Under the pieces are notes generated by a model that saw nothing but the letters and a program-made list of their open reading frames with translations, did no database searches and had not been told where the DNA came from. A stretch of 64,000 bases of DNA from contig CM072876.1 in the NCBI GenBank assembly GCA_036937835.1, forward strand, positions 9,985,501-10,049,500, written 5' to 3'. This DNA is from Pampus argenteus (lineage: Eukaryota; Chordata; Actinopteri; Scombriformes; Stromateidae). The position numbers and the translations under genes were made by a program. Positions 1 through 10,776 of this stretch are shown in pieces (position 1 is the stretch's first letter; the number at the start of each line of letters is the position of its first letter).

Positions 1-625
1 TAGCTAGACCAACACATCCAAAAGATAAATCTCGACAACAGAATGTATATCAATCACTTTGTGAATCTACTCTGGTTATCCCGTATAAATCCCACTATAT
101 ATTTGTATAACTGTCTATAGAAATGTGTGTTGCATCATAGCAAGTGCTGGTGTGCTAACACAGCAGCCTGTAAACATCTCCAGCTCCCTGTTCACTGTAT
201 CAGACAAACGTGCAGTAAGTATGGGATATTCTTGCATGCATGTGTTCAAGTCAGAGTTCTTTGTTGTCATGCTGTGTGCTGGTGATTTGTGATTGCTGTG
301 AAGGATCAGTGGTTGGGGTTTCATGGGGGTCGGGGCAGCTTCAGTTGTTAGTACAGACACAGACTGTGAGAAAGTCCGGACGGCGAGCTCTGGCTGCTGC
401 TGATATGAGTCCTTTGGGACTTCCCCTGTGCTGAGGTCACCCCCCTCACACTCCAACAGTCATACATCATTGGTGACATCACCAGTGATCCTCGCCAAGC
501 GTTTGCCATAGGCAACACAAACAGGAAAAAGCATGTGCGTGTGCACGTCTGGTGTTGAGAGAGATCATCAAACTTTATTGGTGTTGTATAGATTGATGCG
601 CTAGACACCATCATTCAAGAAGGTA

Positions 626-661
626 ATCATCTATAAACATACATGTATGTTTATAGATGAT
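626..661. repeat. Perfect 36-bp palindrome with no spacer
   Basis: The 18-nt arm from 626 to 643 (ATCATCTATAAACATACA) is followed directly by its exact reverse complement at 644-661. The symmetry stops at 625/662. It could extrude as a cruciform or fold as an RNA hairpin. It is too short for a microRNA precursor and lacks a loop. Origin by template switching or as a tiny mobile-element relic are both possible. Confidence 0.97.
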
Positions 662-1546
662 CCCACACAGCTACTTGTGTTGTGTGTATTTAAAGGTGAA
701 GTCCATAAAAGAATTGCGTTTCTTATAAAAAGATAAAAAAATAAATAAAAATATGGGCTGACAGTAAAGCACAAGAAATAACCTAAGAAGTGCTAATCAT
801 GTGTTTGATGTATGTCTTTGTTTTGGTACATGAATGTGTGCATGCCTACAGCATGTCCTGTTCCCCCGCTGTGCCAGTCAATGCTTGCTATCCTGGTAAG
901 TGGGGCGGCAGTGCCAGCAGTAATCAGAGCTCTTTGTATCCACACACACACAATGCCAGGCTATCACAGAATGTTCCCTTTTTTCACTAATAATAGCTGT
1001 AATCCTCTCATCTCAATGTGATGTGTAACCTGTGACACACACAGAAAAAAAGATTTTGCTGGAGATTTATACCTGACCTCTGACTTGTTTCAAAATAGAT
1101 TTAATGAGCTTTTAAAGCTAGCTTTTATAAGAACCACTGAGAATTACAGCTACTGTACAGAGGGGTAGTGATCATTTTCAGCAAACAATCTAGGCGTACG
1201 ACGACAAACGGTACACAGGACAGTGCTCCTGTATGTGCATTCATTTCTGTGCCATCATATACACCTCTACACATATACATACACCCGGCCAATTTGTCAC
1301 AGAAACGCATACAGCAGCATAGAAAAAATATCCTGGTAAAAAGCAAAACAAGACAAACCCATAAAAATCAATGAAGCTGTAGACTCGGTACATTTTGGTA
1401 GGTGATCATTTGTAATGATGATACAGTATTTTAGGTTCCCATACATGATCAAAAATGTACGCAATACAGTCAAGGAGCATACTACTTGAACATTTGCCTC
1501 CAGGATCTTGGATCCCATGCTGGATCCTATACAAAAATATGTCTCA

Positions 1547-1586
1547 GCTGCTAATAACAAGATAACGCCTCTCTGTTATTAGCAGC
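1547..1586. repeat. Inverted repeat, 13-bp perfect arms, 14-nt loop
   Basis: GCTGCTAATAACA at 1547-1559 is the exact reverse complement of 1574-1586. The spacer is 14 nt. No transposon ends or target-site duplications are evident around it. Confidence 0.95.
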
Positions 1587-2891
1587 AAGTGTAGCAATGA
1601 AGAACCATGAGGTAGACGCTGAGGATGTTTAAGAAACTGTGTTGATGATGGTACCATCAACCAAAATTAATAATAAATGTCTAAAACGTTTGATGCATGT
1701 GTGCGTCTTTGTCTCATATGATGCACATATCATGAAGCACATGTAGCAGACCTATGCAGGCCGGTCTCCCCCCCTACACCTCAGTCTGTGAAGTGACTTG
1801 TCTCTGATGCAAGACAGTGGAGATGTGTGAGTCAGGAAGTGCGTGTTGTGTGCTGAGATGCGCACTAGCAAAGGTTGGGGATCAAAGATGAGTGACAGAT
1901 AAGCTTGGGGTGCAGCTCTGAAGACTCATTTGTCCAACAATAAAAGGAGGCTGGATGAATGTGAGGTGAAGAGCAAGACAAAGAGAAAAAGATCTGAAAA
2001 AAACCTCATCTGGAGTCCTTGCACATACAAAACATATGAAGACTTTATAAAAAAAAAATACTCCAGATGGAATTTCAGTAAAATTCATTAACGTGCTAAA
2101 CTCTTTTTTTTTTCTTTGTTCTTGTTACTGATTTGTATTTTACTTTTTTTTATATTCAATTTACATACGGACAAAAATGGATAACTGCACGGGTCTAAAT
2201 GACCTTTTGTACAATGCTTTGCTTTCTTACTGATATTTATTTACATGAATTAAACAGTTTGAGAAGGCTGCGGTGTCGAGGGCTTGGTCTCGTTCCATTT
2301 CTGTCAAATTCTCTATTTTAACAAACCGGAGCTTTGTTACTCGGTTGCACACACTTCACTCTTCTCTGATTTGTTTGCTAACATGCTTACAGTACAGCGC
2401 TTGTTGTGCCAAATGACACCACTCTATTGGCTGCAGTGCTCAGTGTCATACTGTACTAATGTAAGACATAGCAAGAGACCAATAAAATGGCTTCCACGGT
2501 ATAAGGATGATTTCTGTCAAAATGAATTTCAAAACAGGGCAACGCTCTTATCACTGTTATGTTATGAAATATTTTATATGGAAAGATACTGTAAAAATGT
2601 AAAGAGAGATTCATATTTCAGTCACAAAAAAGAGGCTATTCAGACTGTAAACCTATTCAGCATCAGTCGCACTTCAGTCACGCTGCTCAGCGATCAATCA
2701 CACAAAAATGCAGACTTAACTCATAACAGCCAGGAATAAACTAAAAAGTAGCGGCGCACACAGACAGACAAAGGCCAGCTGCACTAACAGAGGGAGATGG
2801 CTGAATTACACATGCACATATGGCTGAAACTGCATAGTCAAACAATTCCTGGGAGGCTGTGTTTTATCACTGTCCCAATCACTGCCACCCC

Positions 2892-2895
<4 letters not shown>

Positions 2896-2931
<36 letters not shown>

Positions 2932-2933
2932 CT
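2896..2933 (+). repeat. (CT)n microsatellite with CTAT interruptions
   Basis: A pure CT run of about 14 units is followed by a few CTAT/CTCT units. It is a pyrimidine tract on the plus strand with no functional context. Confidence 0.97.
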
Positions 2934-3308
2934 GAAGATGCTGAGTGCTGCACGAGAACTGCAGAAGCAGATGCCTGGGGGGTTGGGGGGGACTTTCACC
3001 CCATTAAATAAGTGCACATCCATGCTGCCTTGCCAATTGCTTAACGCTAATGATGTCAACATCCACCTGTTGCTACAGCACTTGGCCCTGCCCCGGTATG
3101 GATAAACAGGCACAGGAGTGGTTTCACAGCTCTGGCACAGCATTGCAACAGCAGCTGGCATGTAGGATTTCAGCTGGCAGAAAAAAATGAAAAAGCATAG
3201 AGAAGTAAACCCAATCCAGGCCAAGCGAATATATATCTTTAAAGTATTCCTTTTCATTAAGGTTTCAACTGCAGGGAGTCTCATCAGAGCCAATATTTAT
3301 CAATATGG

Positions 3309-3326
3309 ACACACATACACACGCAC

Positions 3327-3371
<45 letters not shown>
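3309..3371 (+). repeat. (AC)n microsatellite, about 30 units, imperfect start
   Basis: The array is interrupted by T and G near its 5' end (ACACAT, ACACGC) and is then pure to 3371. Alternating purine-pyrimidine DNA of this kind can adopt Z-form and is usually length-polymorphic. Confidence 0.98.
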
Positions 3372-3376
<5 letters not shown>

Positions 3377-4312
3377 GAACTGAAAGGTAGGAGACTTAAG
3401 AAGAGACTGACAGAGAACAGGACTAGCTCTGATAGCTAAAGCATTGCATAAAACATTTCTTGACACGCGCAAAGGCCAAATCCCTCCATGAAGCACTGGC
3501 ACCCTTAAGCTAAATACAGCCGCACATGAATCAGTTCAATGTTGGCTTCATGGTCACTGTCATGTTCACAAGAGTGTAGGTACTCTAAATGTATGCAATT
3601 AATGCAATTACATGTGTTTAAATTTCTATTTATGTCCATGGATGTGGGTGTGTGTGTAGGAGTGTTTCCCGTATGTGTGTGTGTGTACAGTATTTATATT
3701 TCCTCTCATACATCGGGCATTCACAATGACATTGTTCCTCCTGCATTGGTGGGAAGTCTACCAAGGGAACTCTGGTCTCAGCAAACTCCCTTTTGCTCAT
3801 ATTTCTATCCGTCCCCCCACATTCACACCCCCCTTCCTCCCTCCATCCGCTCCCTTGTTTCTTGTCAGCTGGTGGGGAGATCCAGATGTGAAGGGGGACC
3901 TGAACAGGAAAAGAGGGAGAGGGAGAACGAGAGAGGAAGATAGAAATCCACATCCCTCTCGTGACAGACTTCATTGTCCGAGACCTTTGGATAAGCTTTT
4001 ATACACATACACACAAACAATTATGCGTAGCAAACAATGGCGTCCCTCTAGACTACAAGGCCTGATTGTGTGCATGTGTATGTGTCTGTCTGTGTGTCTG
4101 TGTGTATATATCTGGCGACAAAGCGAATCAATGAACAACATCTTGTAGGAGATTTGGTGTTGATATTTAACTGGCTTTCCTTACTAGGGGCCTTGGCCAG
4201 GCGTAAGGCTATTGTTCTCGTTTAGTGAGCAGAGAGGAAAAAATCAATGAGAACCTGAGAGACTGATGACAAACAGTGATGCAGCAACGTGCCAGCGCCA
4301 CTCTCGCTCTCC

Positions 4313-4331
4313 TTTTTTTTTTTTTTTTTTT
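4313..4331 (+). repeat. T19 homopolymer
   Basis: Nineteen T residues are followed by CAG, so the end looks like a 3' splice site. No exon is recognisable beyond it. It may equally be the A-tail of an old retrocopy on the minus strand, though no retro-element body is visible. Confidence 0.95.
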
Positions 4332-4476
4332 CAGTTTCTTCTTTCTCAGCTAAATTTCCACGTTTACATTGTCGAGTAGGAGCACAGGAGCAAAAATAAT
4401 GAAATACACACACGTGTGTACCAAGATGGGAGAGGAGAGACACTTAATTGTTACTCCAGACATTGTACACAATGCT

Positions 4477-4478
<2 letters not shown>

Positions 4479-4511
<33 letters not shown>
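4479..4511 (+). repeat. (AC)16 microsatellite
   Basis: An essentially pure AC dinucleotide array of about 33 nt. Confidence 0.98.
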
Positions 4512-4515
<4 letters not shown>

Positions 4516-5020
4516 GAAGCCATGTGTAATAAGTTAATAGAGTGAGTCAGCAAAAAGGGAGTTAGTCACTCAAGGGCAGAGTTACGATTGCTCTCACTAT
4601 GGGAGCATTTTCTTACCAACTTTCTAAGTTTCTCTATGTTCTTTTCACCACGTCCCTCCTTGTTTAAAAAAAAAAACACTTTCTCATTCAAAATGTCAAA
4701 CAGATCATATAACCTCAGCGTTGACTAAACGAAGAAACATTAAGCAAAATCTCTGTCAGACCAAACAAATGAATGAGACGATTCTGTTCTATTAGAAAAA
4801 AGAAAAAAAAGCTCTAAATTAAAATGTCAATACTCACCAAGAGGCAACTTAAGTCTTTCCCAGTCAATGTTTTCTGCGGCGCTAACACAGACTCACTCTT
4901 TGAGGATGGGAGAAACAAGTAGTGTACAGTGGAGAACAATGCATGTCTGCTGGAGCACGGCAAAGCGTAAGCAGAGCAGAGACACACAGAGAGGTCCAGT
5001 CATTGGGCTGCTGCTCACAT

Positions 5021-5090
5021 GGGACGGGGAGAGGAAGGGAGGAGAGGAGGGAAGAGGAGAGGAGGGAAGAGGAGAGGAGGGGAGGGAGGG
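5021..5090 (+). repeat. G/A-only tract with a 15-bp tandem repeat
   Basis: About 70 nt are almost entirely purine on the plus strand. Inside it GGAGAGGAGGGAAGA occurs twice in tandem (5041-5055 and 5056-5070), and a third copy begins at 5071 and then changes to GGGGAGGGAGGG. Such polypurine mirror-like tracts can form triplex (H-DNA), and the GGG runs may support quadruplexes. Confidence 0.93.
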
Positions 5091-5309
5091 TAAGCTATAG
5101 GATAGTCTACAGTATTTTGGATTTTGGCAGAGGGAGGGATCTCATCCTTCACTCCACATATCTTTCTCTTTTTCCTCTCCTCTCCAAAAATGTTACGCCG
5201 TGTCTCACATTTCTTGTTCTTGTTTCAAAATCGAGTTGGTCTGCCCTTCCTTCCCTGGTCCACCCCCCTTTCCTCTGCTTGGCTCTCCTTTTTTGTTCTC
5301 ACTGTCTTT

Positions 5310-5362
<53 letters not shown>

Positions 5363-6100
5363 GTAATGTGTCTTTTGTCGTCCCCCATTATTCAGCTTTG
5401 AGAAGGTTTCTTCAGAGGTGTCTTCATGTAATAGTCAAAAACGTAGAGCTTCACCTACACGCACAACTAAACAGTGCAAAAATACCAAGACTCTCATACA
5501 TGTACACAAACATACAAAGTGACCCTGGCTGCAAGAGGGAAGACAATCTCCTATTGACTCGTTTGTCTCCTGTTCATGCATGCAATCATAGAAACAGAAC
5601 AGAAAATTACAGGGCTATTCAGCATTTGGATCCCTCTCTTGCTCTCCCCCTGGCTGATGTCACTCCTTTTTTTTTTTTACTCGCTTTCGCTCAAAGGCCT
5701 TAATTCACAAGTGGCCCAGATACCACACTGTACTGAAGGGAGGGGAAGAAAAGCAAAAAGAGAGTCAGAGAAAGAGTAACCTGATACAGCTAAAAGCAAC
5801 AATTATTTGAATGAGTCACTCTGCAGTGAGATTTGGGTTTTCAATATTAATTTGGGATAGAGGGACCAAAGAAGAAGAGGAGGAAAAATCATCCCATTTA
5901 GGGAACACTCCACCTCCTGAGGACTCCCTGAGGTCGTGGGAGAAGAGGACGGAGAAATGGGGGGAAAAAAAGAGAAAGAAAGCAAGAGAGGAGATTGGAG
6001 GGGTAGGGGAGGACAGACACAGACTTCTTCTCCTCATCCCAAATCCACCGTCTGAGGCTTATTGATCGATCTTGTACTGACAGACCAAATGACATAGGGT
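5091..6100. other. Non-coding, pyrimidine- then purine-biased sequence
   Basis: 5150-5311 is pyrimidine-rich, 5312-5361 is a CA array and 5859-6020 is purine-rich (GA, GGA, GAAA runs). Several overlapping open frames of 80 to 167 codons exist only because biased composition suppresses stop codons. None has a recognisable domain. Confidence 0.7.
5312..5361 (+). repeat. (CA)25 microsatellite
   Basis: A pure CA array of 50 nt. Its length and purity predict high length polymorphism. Confidence 0.98.
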
Positions 6101-6604
6101 ACTATACTCTACATGTAGGGTGAGCAGACTACTGACACAGTGGCAAATAGGAAACAAAGTATGGGAAGAGAAGCACAAACATACATCCTAAAGCAAAAGG
6201 AAACTCAAAACCAACCAGAGCTGACATCTACCTCCTTAAAGAAAATTCAACTATAAGTCATGGGCTATGGACATACCACTGGGAGACCACAAAAACTTCA
6301 ATTGGTCAGCTTTGGCTGCTTGTGTTTTCTTCTAAGTTTCCAGTGTTGGTAGAGACTGATGATAGTCAACACAACAAGGAGACATTTGAAAAAAGTGATC
6401 ACTAGTCTCTTTTTCAGTGTATTTGGTGATGTGTCAAAAACATTTTCCAGTACAAACTTTCTGCTCCTGCGTTTGTAGCCGTTGAATACAAAGTGAACAA
6501 TACATTAAGGCAAACATAGGAAATTGTCTCGAGCCTGTCCTCTTAAGAAAAACAGCACTATAGGTCGGAAATTCACTGGCCTGTAGTTGCATCTGAGTGA
6601 AAGA

Positions 6605-6617
6605 CGCCACCTAGCGG
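6605..6617 (-). promoter_or_regulatory. CTCF-like motif, minus orientation
   Basis: Read on the minus strand the site is CCGCTAGGTGGCG. It matches 12 of 13 positions of the CTCF core CCASYAGRKGGCR, with G for A at position 3. CTCF binds such cores with its zinc fingers 4-7 and positions chromatin loops according to motif orientation. Occupancy cannot be judged from sequence. Confidence 0.5.
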
Positions 6618-6860
6618 CCATAGTAATCATAGGAAGTAGCGTAGCTCAGATGACATAGGTCACTTCCTTATCAGGAGGATGTGTGTAGGGTGGATGGATA
6701 GATAGATAGTTAGATAGGTGGCAGCAGCAGAGCACTGTTCAAGACTACCAACCACATGCTTAGCAACAGCATACTACTCTCCTATTGGTCGTTCTGGGGT
6801 GCAGGTACAAACAAACAATATGTAGTCTAATAATGCTCAACACATCAATCTAGTATTGCA

Positions 6861-6870
6861 GTGACGTCAC
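6861..6870. promoter_or_regulatory. Full palindromic CRE (GTGACGTCAC)
   Basis: It contains the perfect CREB/ATF octamer TGACGTCA, and an overlapping CACGTCA half-site follows. No TATA box or GC-rich promoter is evident nearby, so it may be an enhancer element or a chance match. Confidence 0.4.
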
Positions 6871-7589
6871 GTCAATCAACAGGTAAAATCCTCTGATGAG
6901 CAACAGTGTCAGACAATTCCCACAGTACCAAAGACATCGGTGGCAAGATAACCCATTTTTTGAAAATGTCTTTCTCCACATCAATTTGCGTTTTTTCCTT
7001 TATTTTAACCCGAACACAAATGTATCCCTAATCCCAACCAGGCATCTATGTAATCTTTAATCTCAATAGAATTCAGCCCTAAACTACAGATTGCAGTGCA
7101 ACAGAGAATCCAACACAAGACAAGAAAACGTTGGAGAATCATAAGTCAATCTTAAGGTGATAGACAGTATCTTAACTGGATGATGCTATTAGGGTTATAT
7201 GTGCGACATTCATTGCAACTCCATCTGTAAAAATCTGGGTCCTGTTCCACTAATATAGCAAAATGCAAAGAGCAATTTGTAACACGAGATATTTTTCTCT
7301 TGCAGTACTATTGACACCTTTAACTAATAAATGTATGACCCATGCATTAGGGTAACACAAATTCATCAGCAATTTGCATGTAACAAACATTTGTGAATAG
7401 AAGTTATAGAAGCTTTGTCCAGACAGCAAAGATACAGTGATATGAGTCCAGTGACACTCTGGCCAACCTGTTTATCTCTTGTATAAACCAATATTACAGC
7501 AGACCTGCATCCTGTTTAAACCTGCCATCACAACATTTAGAGAGTGAAACATAGAGACGAGGTTCATGTAAACACACAGTGAAGGAGTT

Positions 7590-7609
7590 AAAAAAAAAAA
7601 AAAAAAAAA
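7590..7609 (+). repeat. A20 homopolymer
   Basis: Twenty A residues between unique sequences. No retro-element body was recognised upstream. Confidence 0.97.
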
Positions 7610-9142
7610 CTCGGCAAGATGAGACTTTTAAGGATCTGCACTGTGGCCCAAATACATAAACAGACTGTATACAGGCATGTATACACATAGAGACGAGGGA
7701 GCATAGAGAAAGTAGAGTAAACAGTCCTTGTTAAGTGGTTGGATAGCACATTTCCTGTGTATTAAAGTCAAATATTTTTAATGTTTCCGGCTCACTGAAC
7801 GAGGCAATTTCGGATGCTCGTCAGATTAGTCAGTCGCTATCACAGCATTATCATTCTTTGACTCTTTTTAAAATTACATCAGCTTTTATCACAGCTAATG
7901 ACACACCCTCCGAGCATTTTTATGTGAACATGTGTAACATCAAGAAGAGGCGGCAGCGGTAGCTTTTATATCCAGACAAACCAAAAAGGCTAAATACATA
8001 CAGCACAGATACGCTCATTTACACAGGAAAAGGGGGGCTATGCAACAAACACACATGTACAGGCAGACACATAAAATGTTAATAACAGCAGTCTATGTAG
8101 CAAGGAGGCGGCTGGCAGGTACAGTAACATCAAAAGGGTCCACGCTTTCAACTGTGGCTGGAGGCTCAGGTACTATAATGCTGCTAAGTTTGCTTTGTCT
8201 GCATGACTCTGCAGGTCACTTTAATTCAGAAAGAACATAGTAAACCTGAAAGCTAGTGCTCTGTTCTCCATTATGGTTTATGTTTTTATTCTCACGATTA
8301 ATAACGCAACAATAGAATGGTGTGTTTGTTTTCTGTTGTTACGTTATTTTGTAAAATGTGTCTTTTACTCAATAAAACAATATTGTCTGTATCTCTTTTA
8401 TTTGCATATCTGGCTTGACTTCTCCCTTTCCTCTTTTCCTCACGCAGATAAAAAAAAAAAAAATACTCATCAAAACCCTCAGAATCAATTAGTGGAATGT
8501 AAATAGGCCATTCAATTACTTTTAGCACCAAACACCGTCCTTGTTCCTCCGGAGGCAAACAATCAACCGGCAGACACTAATTCACACTGAACAAGAGTAC
8601 TTGTCTAAAGTCTGATTGCCCACTAGCAACAGATGGGAGGGAGGGGAGTGCACATACACATATGAATGTACGGGTATGTTTTCTGGTCAAAAACTTTTGT
8701 AACATATATCCTAAATATTTAAATTATATCTAGGTTTGTTGATGTTGTTGAAATCTATTCCACTTGGTTATCCGTGCAGCCTGGCCAGTGACCACACACC
8801 GTTTCACAACACTGATCACCGAGACTGCAGATAACTAGACATACTGTATGTATAGACACAGCTATGCCCATACACACATACACACAGGGACAAGTCTCCC
8901 TTCACCATCTGCTACCCAAGACTGCAGGGTAATGAGTCTGAACACAGAAAAAAGAAAGAAAGAGGGAGATGAAGAACAGGAGGGGCCACGGAGCTTTTCA
9001 GACCTAAAATGGAAGAGAATTTCACAAACATTTCCGTCTAAATGACTATGCACACCTGCCAGGGTTTTTAAATGCATCAAAGGATTTTTTTTTTGACAGC
9101 TCAACCATGGCTGACAATATTCAAAAGCATCCATGAATTTTA

Positions 9143-9220
9143 AACAAGTGGCGGTTGAGGAATTTAGCGACAACATCGCATTTAAAGCAATTTATATGCA
9201 AATATCTAACAAGTGGCGGT
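9143..9220 (+). repeat. Duplicated 13-mer AACAAGTGGCGGT
   Basis: Exact copies lie at 9143-9155 and 9208-9220, 65 nt apart. Each is followed at a variable distance by a GAATTTAGCG or GAATTAGCG string, so the unit may be an old tandem duplication of a binding-site cluster. The surrounding sequence has no simple repeats. Confidence 0.85.
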
Positions 9221-9454
9221 GCACAGAAGGACTGGAGAAGAATTAGCGCTCACTCGTTGACCTGACCTGCAACACTAATATAGAATCCAATTAATGAGCT
9301 ACCGGCCTCCGCCACCGCAAACACATCCACACCTACTGCAAATGCACAGTGTAGTGCACATGTCATTGTTTTCCATGTGTCGTTTTTTTTATATGCATGC
9401 TCTCATTGGTAATCTGCTTGACCCTCCTAATTTGTAATTCTTTTCCACTTGGTG

Positions 9455-9467
9455 ACACTAGATGGCA
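9455..9467 (+). promoter_or_regulatory. CTCF-like motif, plus orientation
   Basis: ACACTAGATGGCA matches 12 of 13 positions of the CTCF core CCASYAGRKGGCR; only the first base differs. Together with the minus-oriented motif at 6605 it forms a divergent pair about 2.8 kb apart, an arrangement common at topological domain boundaries. Confidence 0.5.
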
Positions 9468-9501
9468 GTAATGATCTGGTCTTACCTTCAAACACTAAAG
9501 C

Positions 9502-9527
9502 CACACATACACACACACACACACACA
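9502..9527 (+). repeat. Short (AC)n array
   Basis: About 12 AC units with one T interruption near the start, followed by A5 and a further short AC run. Confidence 0.95.
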
Positions 9528-10026
9528 AAAATACACACAGATACTATACTGGTAGGCATGCCAAAATGGGGAGTGAACGTGATGAAAGACCACAGTAGAA
9601 AGCAGACAAGCAGACTCAACCGCAGAGCACGTAGAACTGAGGGTTAGAGACAAACAGGCCGAGATGGCTCTCACACAGTACCACTACACACCACAACATA
9701 AAAGTTTACAGCTCCGAAGGCAGAGACAACGTGCATATAGCTCTGAAAAGGAGAGGTTATTTTTTGCCTTGCAATGCCAGTGGATCCGACTTGTGGTTGT
9801 GGATAAGTGTTCTATGTGAGTGGCACCAGCGAGCTAAGGCTTTCAAATGAAGTGAACAAACCCTCCTGTATTCCGTGTTAGTATCTGTGCTGCAGGCTAT
9901 GTGGGGGCTGGTTGTGTGTTGATGAAGAGAGACAAGCAACCTGGAAGATGCAGAACTCCATTAGATTTAGCCCAGAGGGTCAAGAAGCCACGGTGCCCGG
10001 GCCCAACACATCAAACTGCATGAAAC

Positions 10027-10049
10027 TTTTTTTTTTTTTTTTTTTTTTT
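10027..10049 (+). repeat. T23 homopolymer
   Basis: Twenty-three T residues ending in CATC. No transposon body was recognised on either side. Confidence 0.97.
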
Positions 10050-10719
10050 CATCATAGAGTGAATACTTGCAGAATTCGTTTGCTACTAAACCACTTGTGG
10101 GCTGAGTGTAAAGTAAACTAGTGCGGATTAATCTTATTATTTACATCAATTAAGACTTATATGTCTATATGTCAATATGTCTATTGGGGCATCACTGTAG
10201 CTGTTTATAGAAGGGTTGACATGTGCCTTGCTTATTTAAATTACAGCGCATCTTTAAATCAGTAGCTCTACTTGTAATTGTGGAAATACACCTTTGATAC
10301 TACAGGTTTAATATTTCAGTCTGGCATCAATATTTCTTACAAACATTCTCACAATTATATAAAAAAAAAAACAACATTATTGTTATTAGGCTTAAATGCT
10401 AAGGGTTTATACACATGCCTCTGTTTTGATCAAAGCCGGGCCTTTTCAATGACTGCATTATTTGATGGTTAAAGAGACTCTAGAGGTTATTCACCTACAG
10501 TAGATCCTCTTCTGTTAGAGGAAATCACAAGGACTTTTCATAGAGTGGTATTTACTCCACGTTATAAATCATAATTTTCATCCTCCTCTTTCCTTTTGTC
10601 TCAGTCTACCTCGCAGCTCAAATCACTGGTTTGGGGCCAAGAAGTTCAGGCCAGAGTAGCAGAAATCCACTGAGAGCTGATGATTGCCTGTGATTACAGT
10701 CTGTATCCTCCTCTCTCTT

Positions 10720-10720
<1 letters not shown>

Positions 10721-10770
<50 letters not shown>
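10721..10770 (+). repeat. (CT)25 microsatellite
   Basis: A pure 50-nt CT array preceded by a short imperfect CT stretch at about 10709-10720. As a mirror-symmetric polypurine/polypyrimidine tract it can form H-DNA. The minus strand reads (GA)25. Confidence 0.98.

Positions 10771-10776
<6 letters not shown>

Larger units (their letters stand above)
1..2895. other. Non-coding, AT-rich unique sequence
   Basis: No frame here resembles a known protein. The longest open stretch, on the plus strand at about 2284-2739, has 151 codons without a recognisable domain and is treated as chance. The stretch holds two inverted repeats (listed separately), scattered short A and T runs and TG-rich patches. 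A CTG|GTAAGT donor-like string near 894 has no convincing acceptor or coding frame beside it. Confidence 0.75.
2934..4860. other. Non-coding, simple-repeat-rich sequence
   Basis: It contains a long AC array, a T19 run, a second AC array and degenerate TG patches at about 3640-3690 and 4070-4110. Open frames in this stretch run through the repeats. One short open segment at 4838-4897 (minus strand) ends in a GTGAGT donor-like site, but its 20 codons are not recognisable. Confidence 0.7.
6101..9454. other. Non-coding unique sequence with candidate regulatory motifs
   Basis: No coding potential was recognised. The stretch holds a CTCF-like motif, a full CRE, an A20 run, a short GATA/TGGA repeat near 6690-6720 and a duplicated 13-mer near 9143-9220. 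Around 9180-9330 the sequence is free of simple repeats and carries ATGCAAAT (octamer), AATTAGCG and TAATGAGCT strings, typical of vertebrate conserved non-coding elements. Confidence 0.6.

Noticed and set aside
2284..2739. 151-codon open frame, plus strand
   Set aside because: No recognisable domain or codon pattern. A frame of this length is expected by chance in 64 kb, and no splice or promoter context supports it.
4313..4334. T19-CAG acceptor-like end
   Set aside because: No exon-like sequence or donor follows. It is best treated as a homopolymer.
4838..4897. 60-nt open segment ending in GTGAGTAT, minus strand
   Set aside because: A possible small exon, but the acceptor (CCCATCCTCAAAG) is only fair, the 20-residue peptide is not recognisable, and such combinations arise by chance.
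3539..5703. Several overlapping open frames of 100-167 codons
   Set aside because: They run through AC arrays and purine or pyrimidine tracts that suppress stop codons. Translations are low complexity (His-Thr repeats, Glu/Arg-Gly runs).
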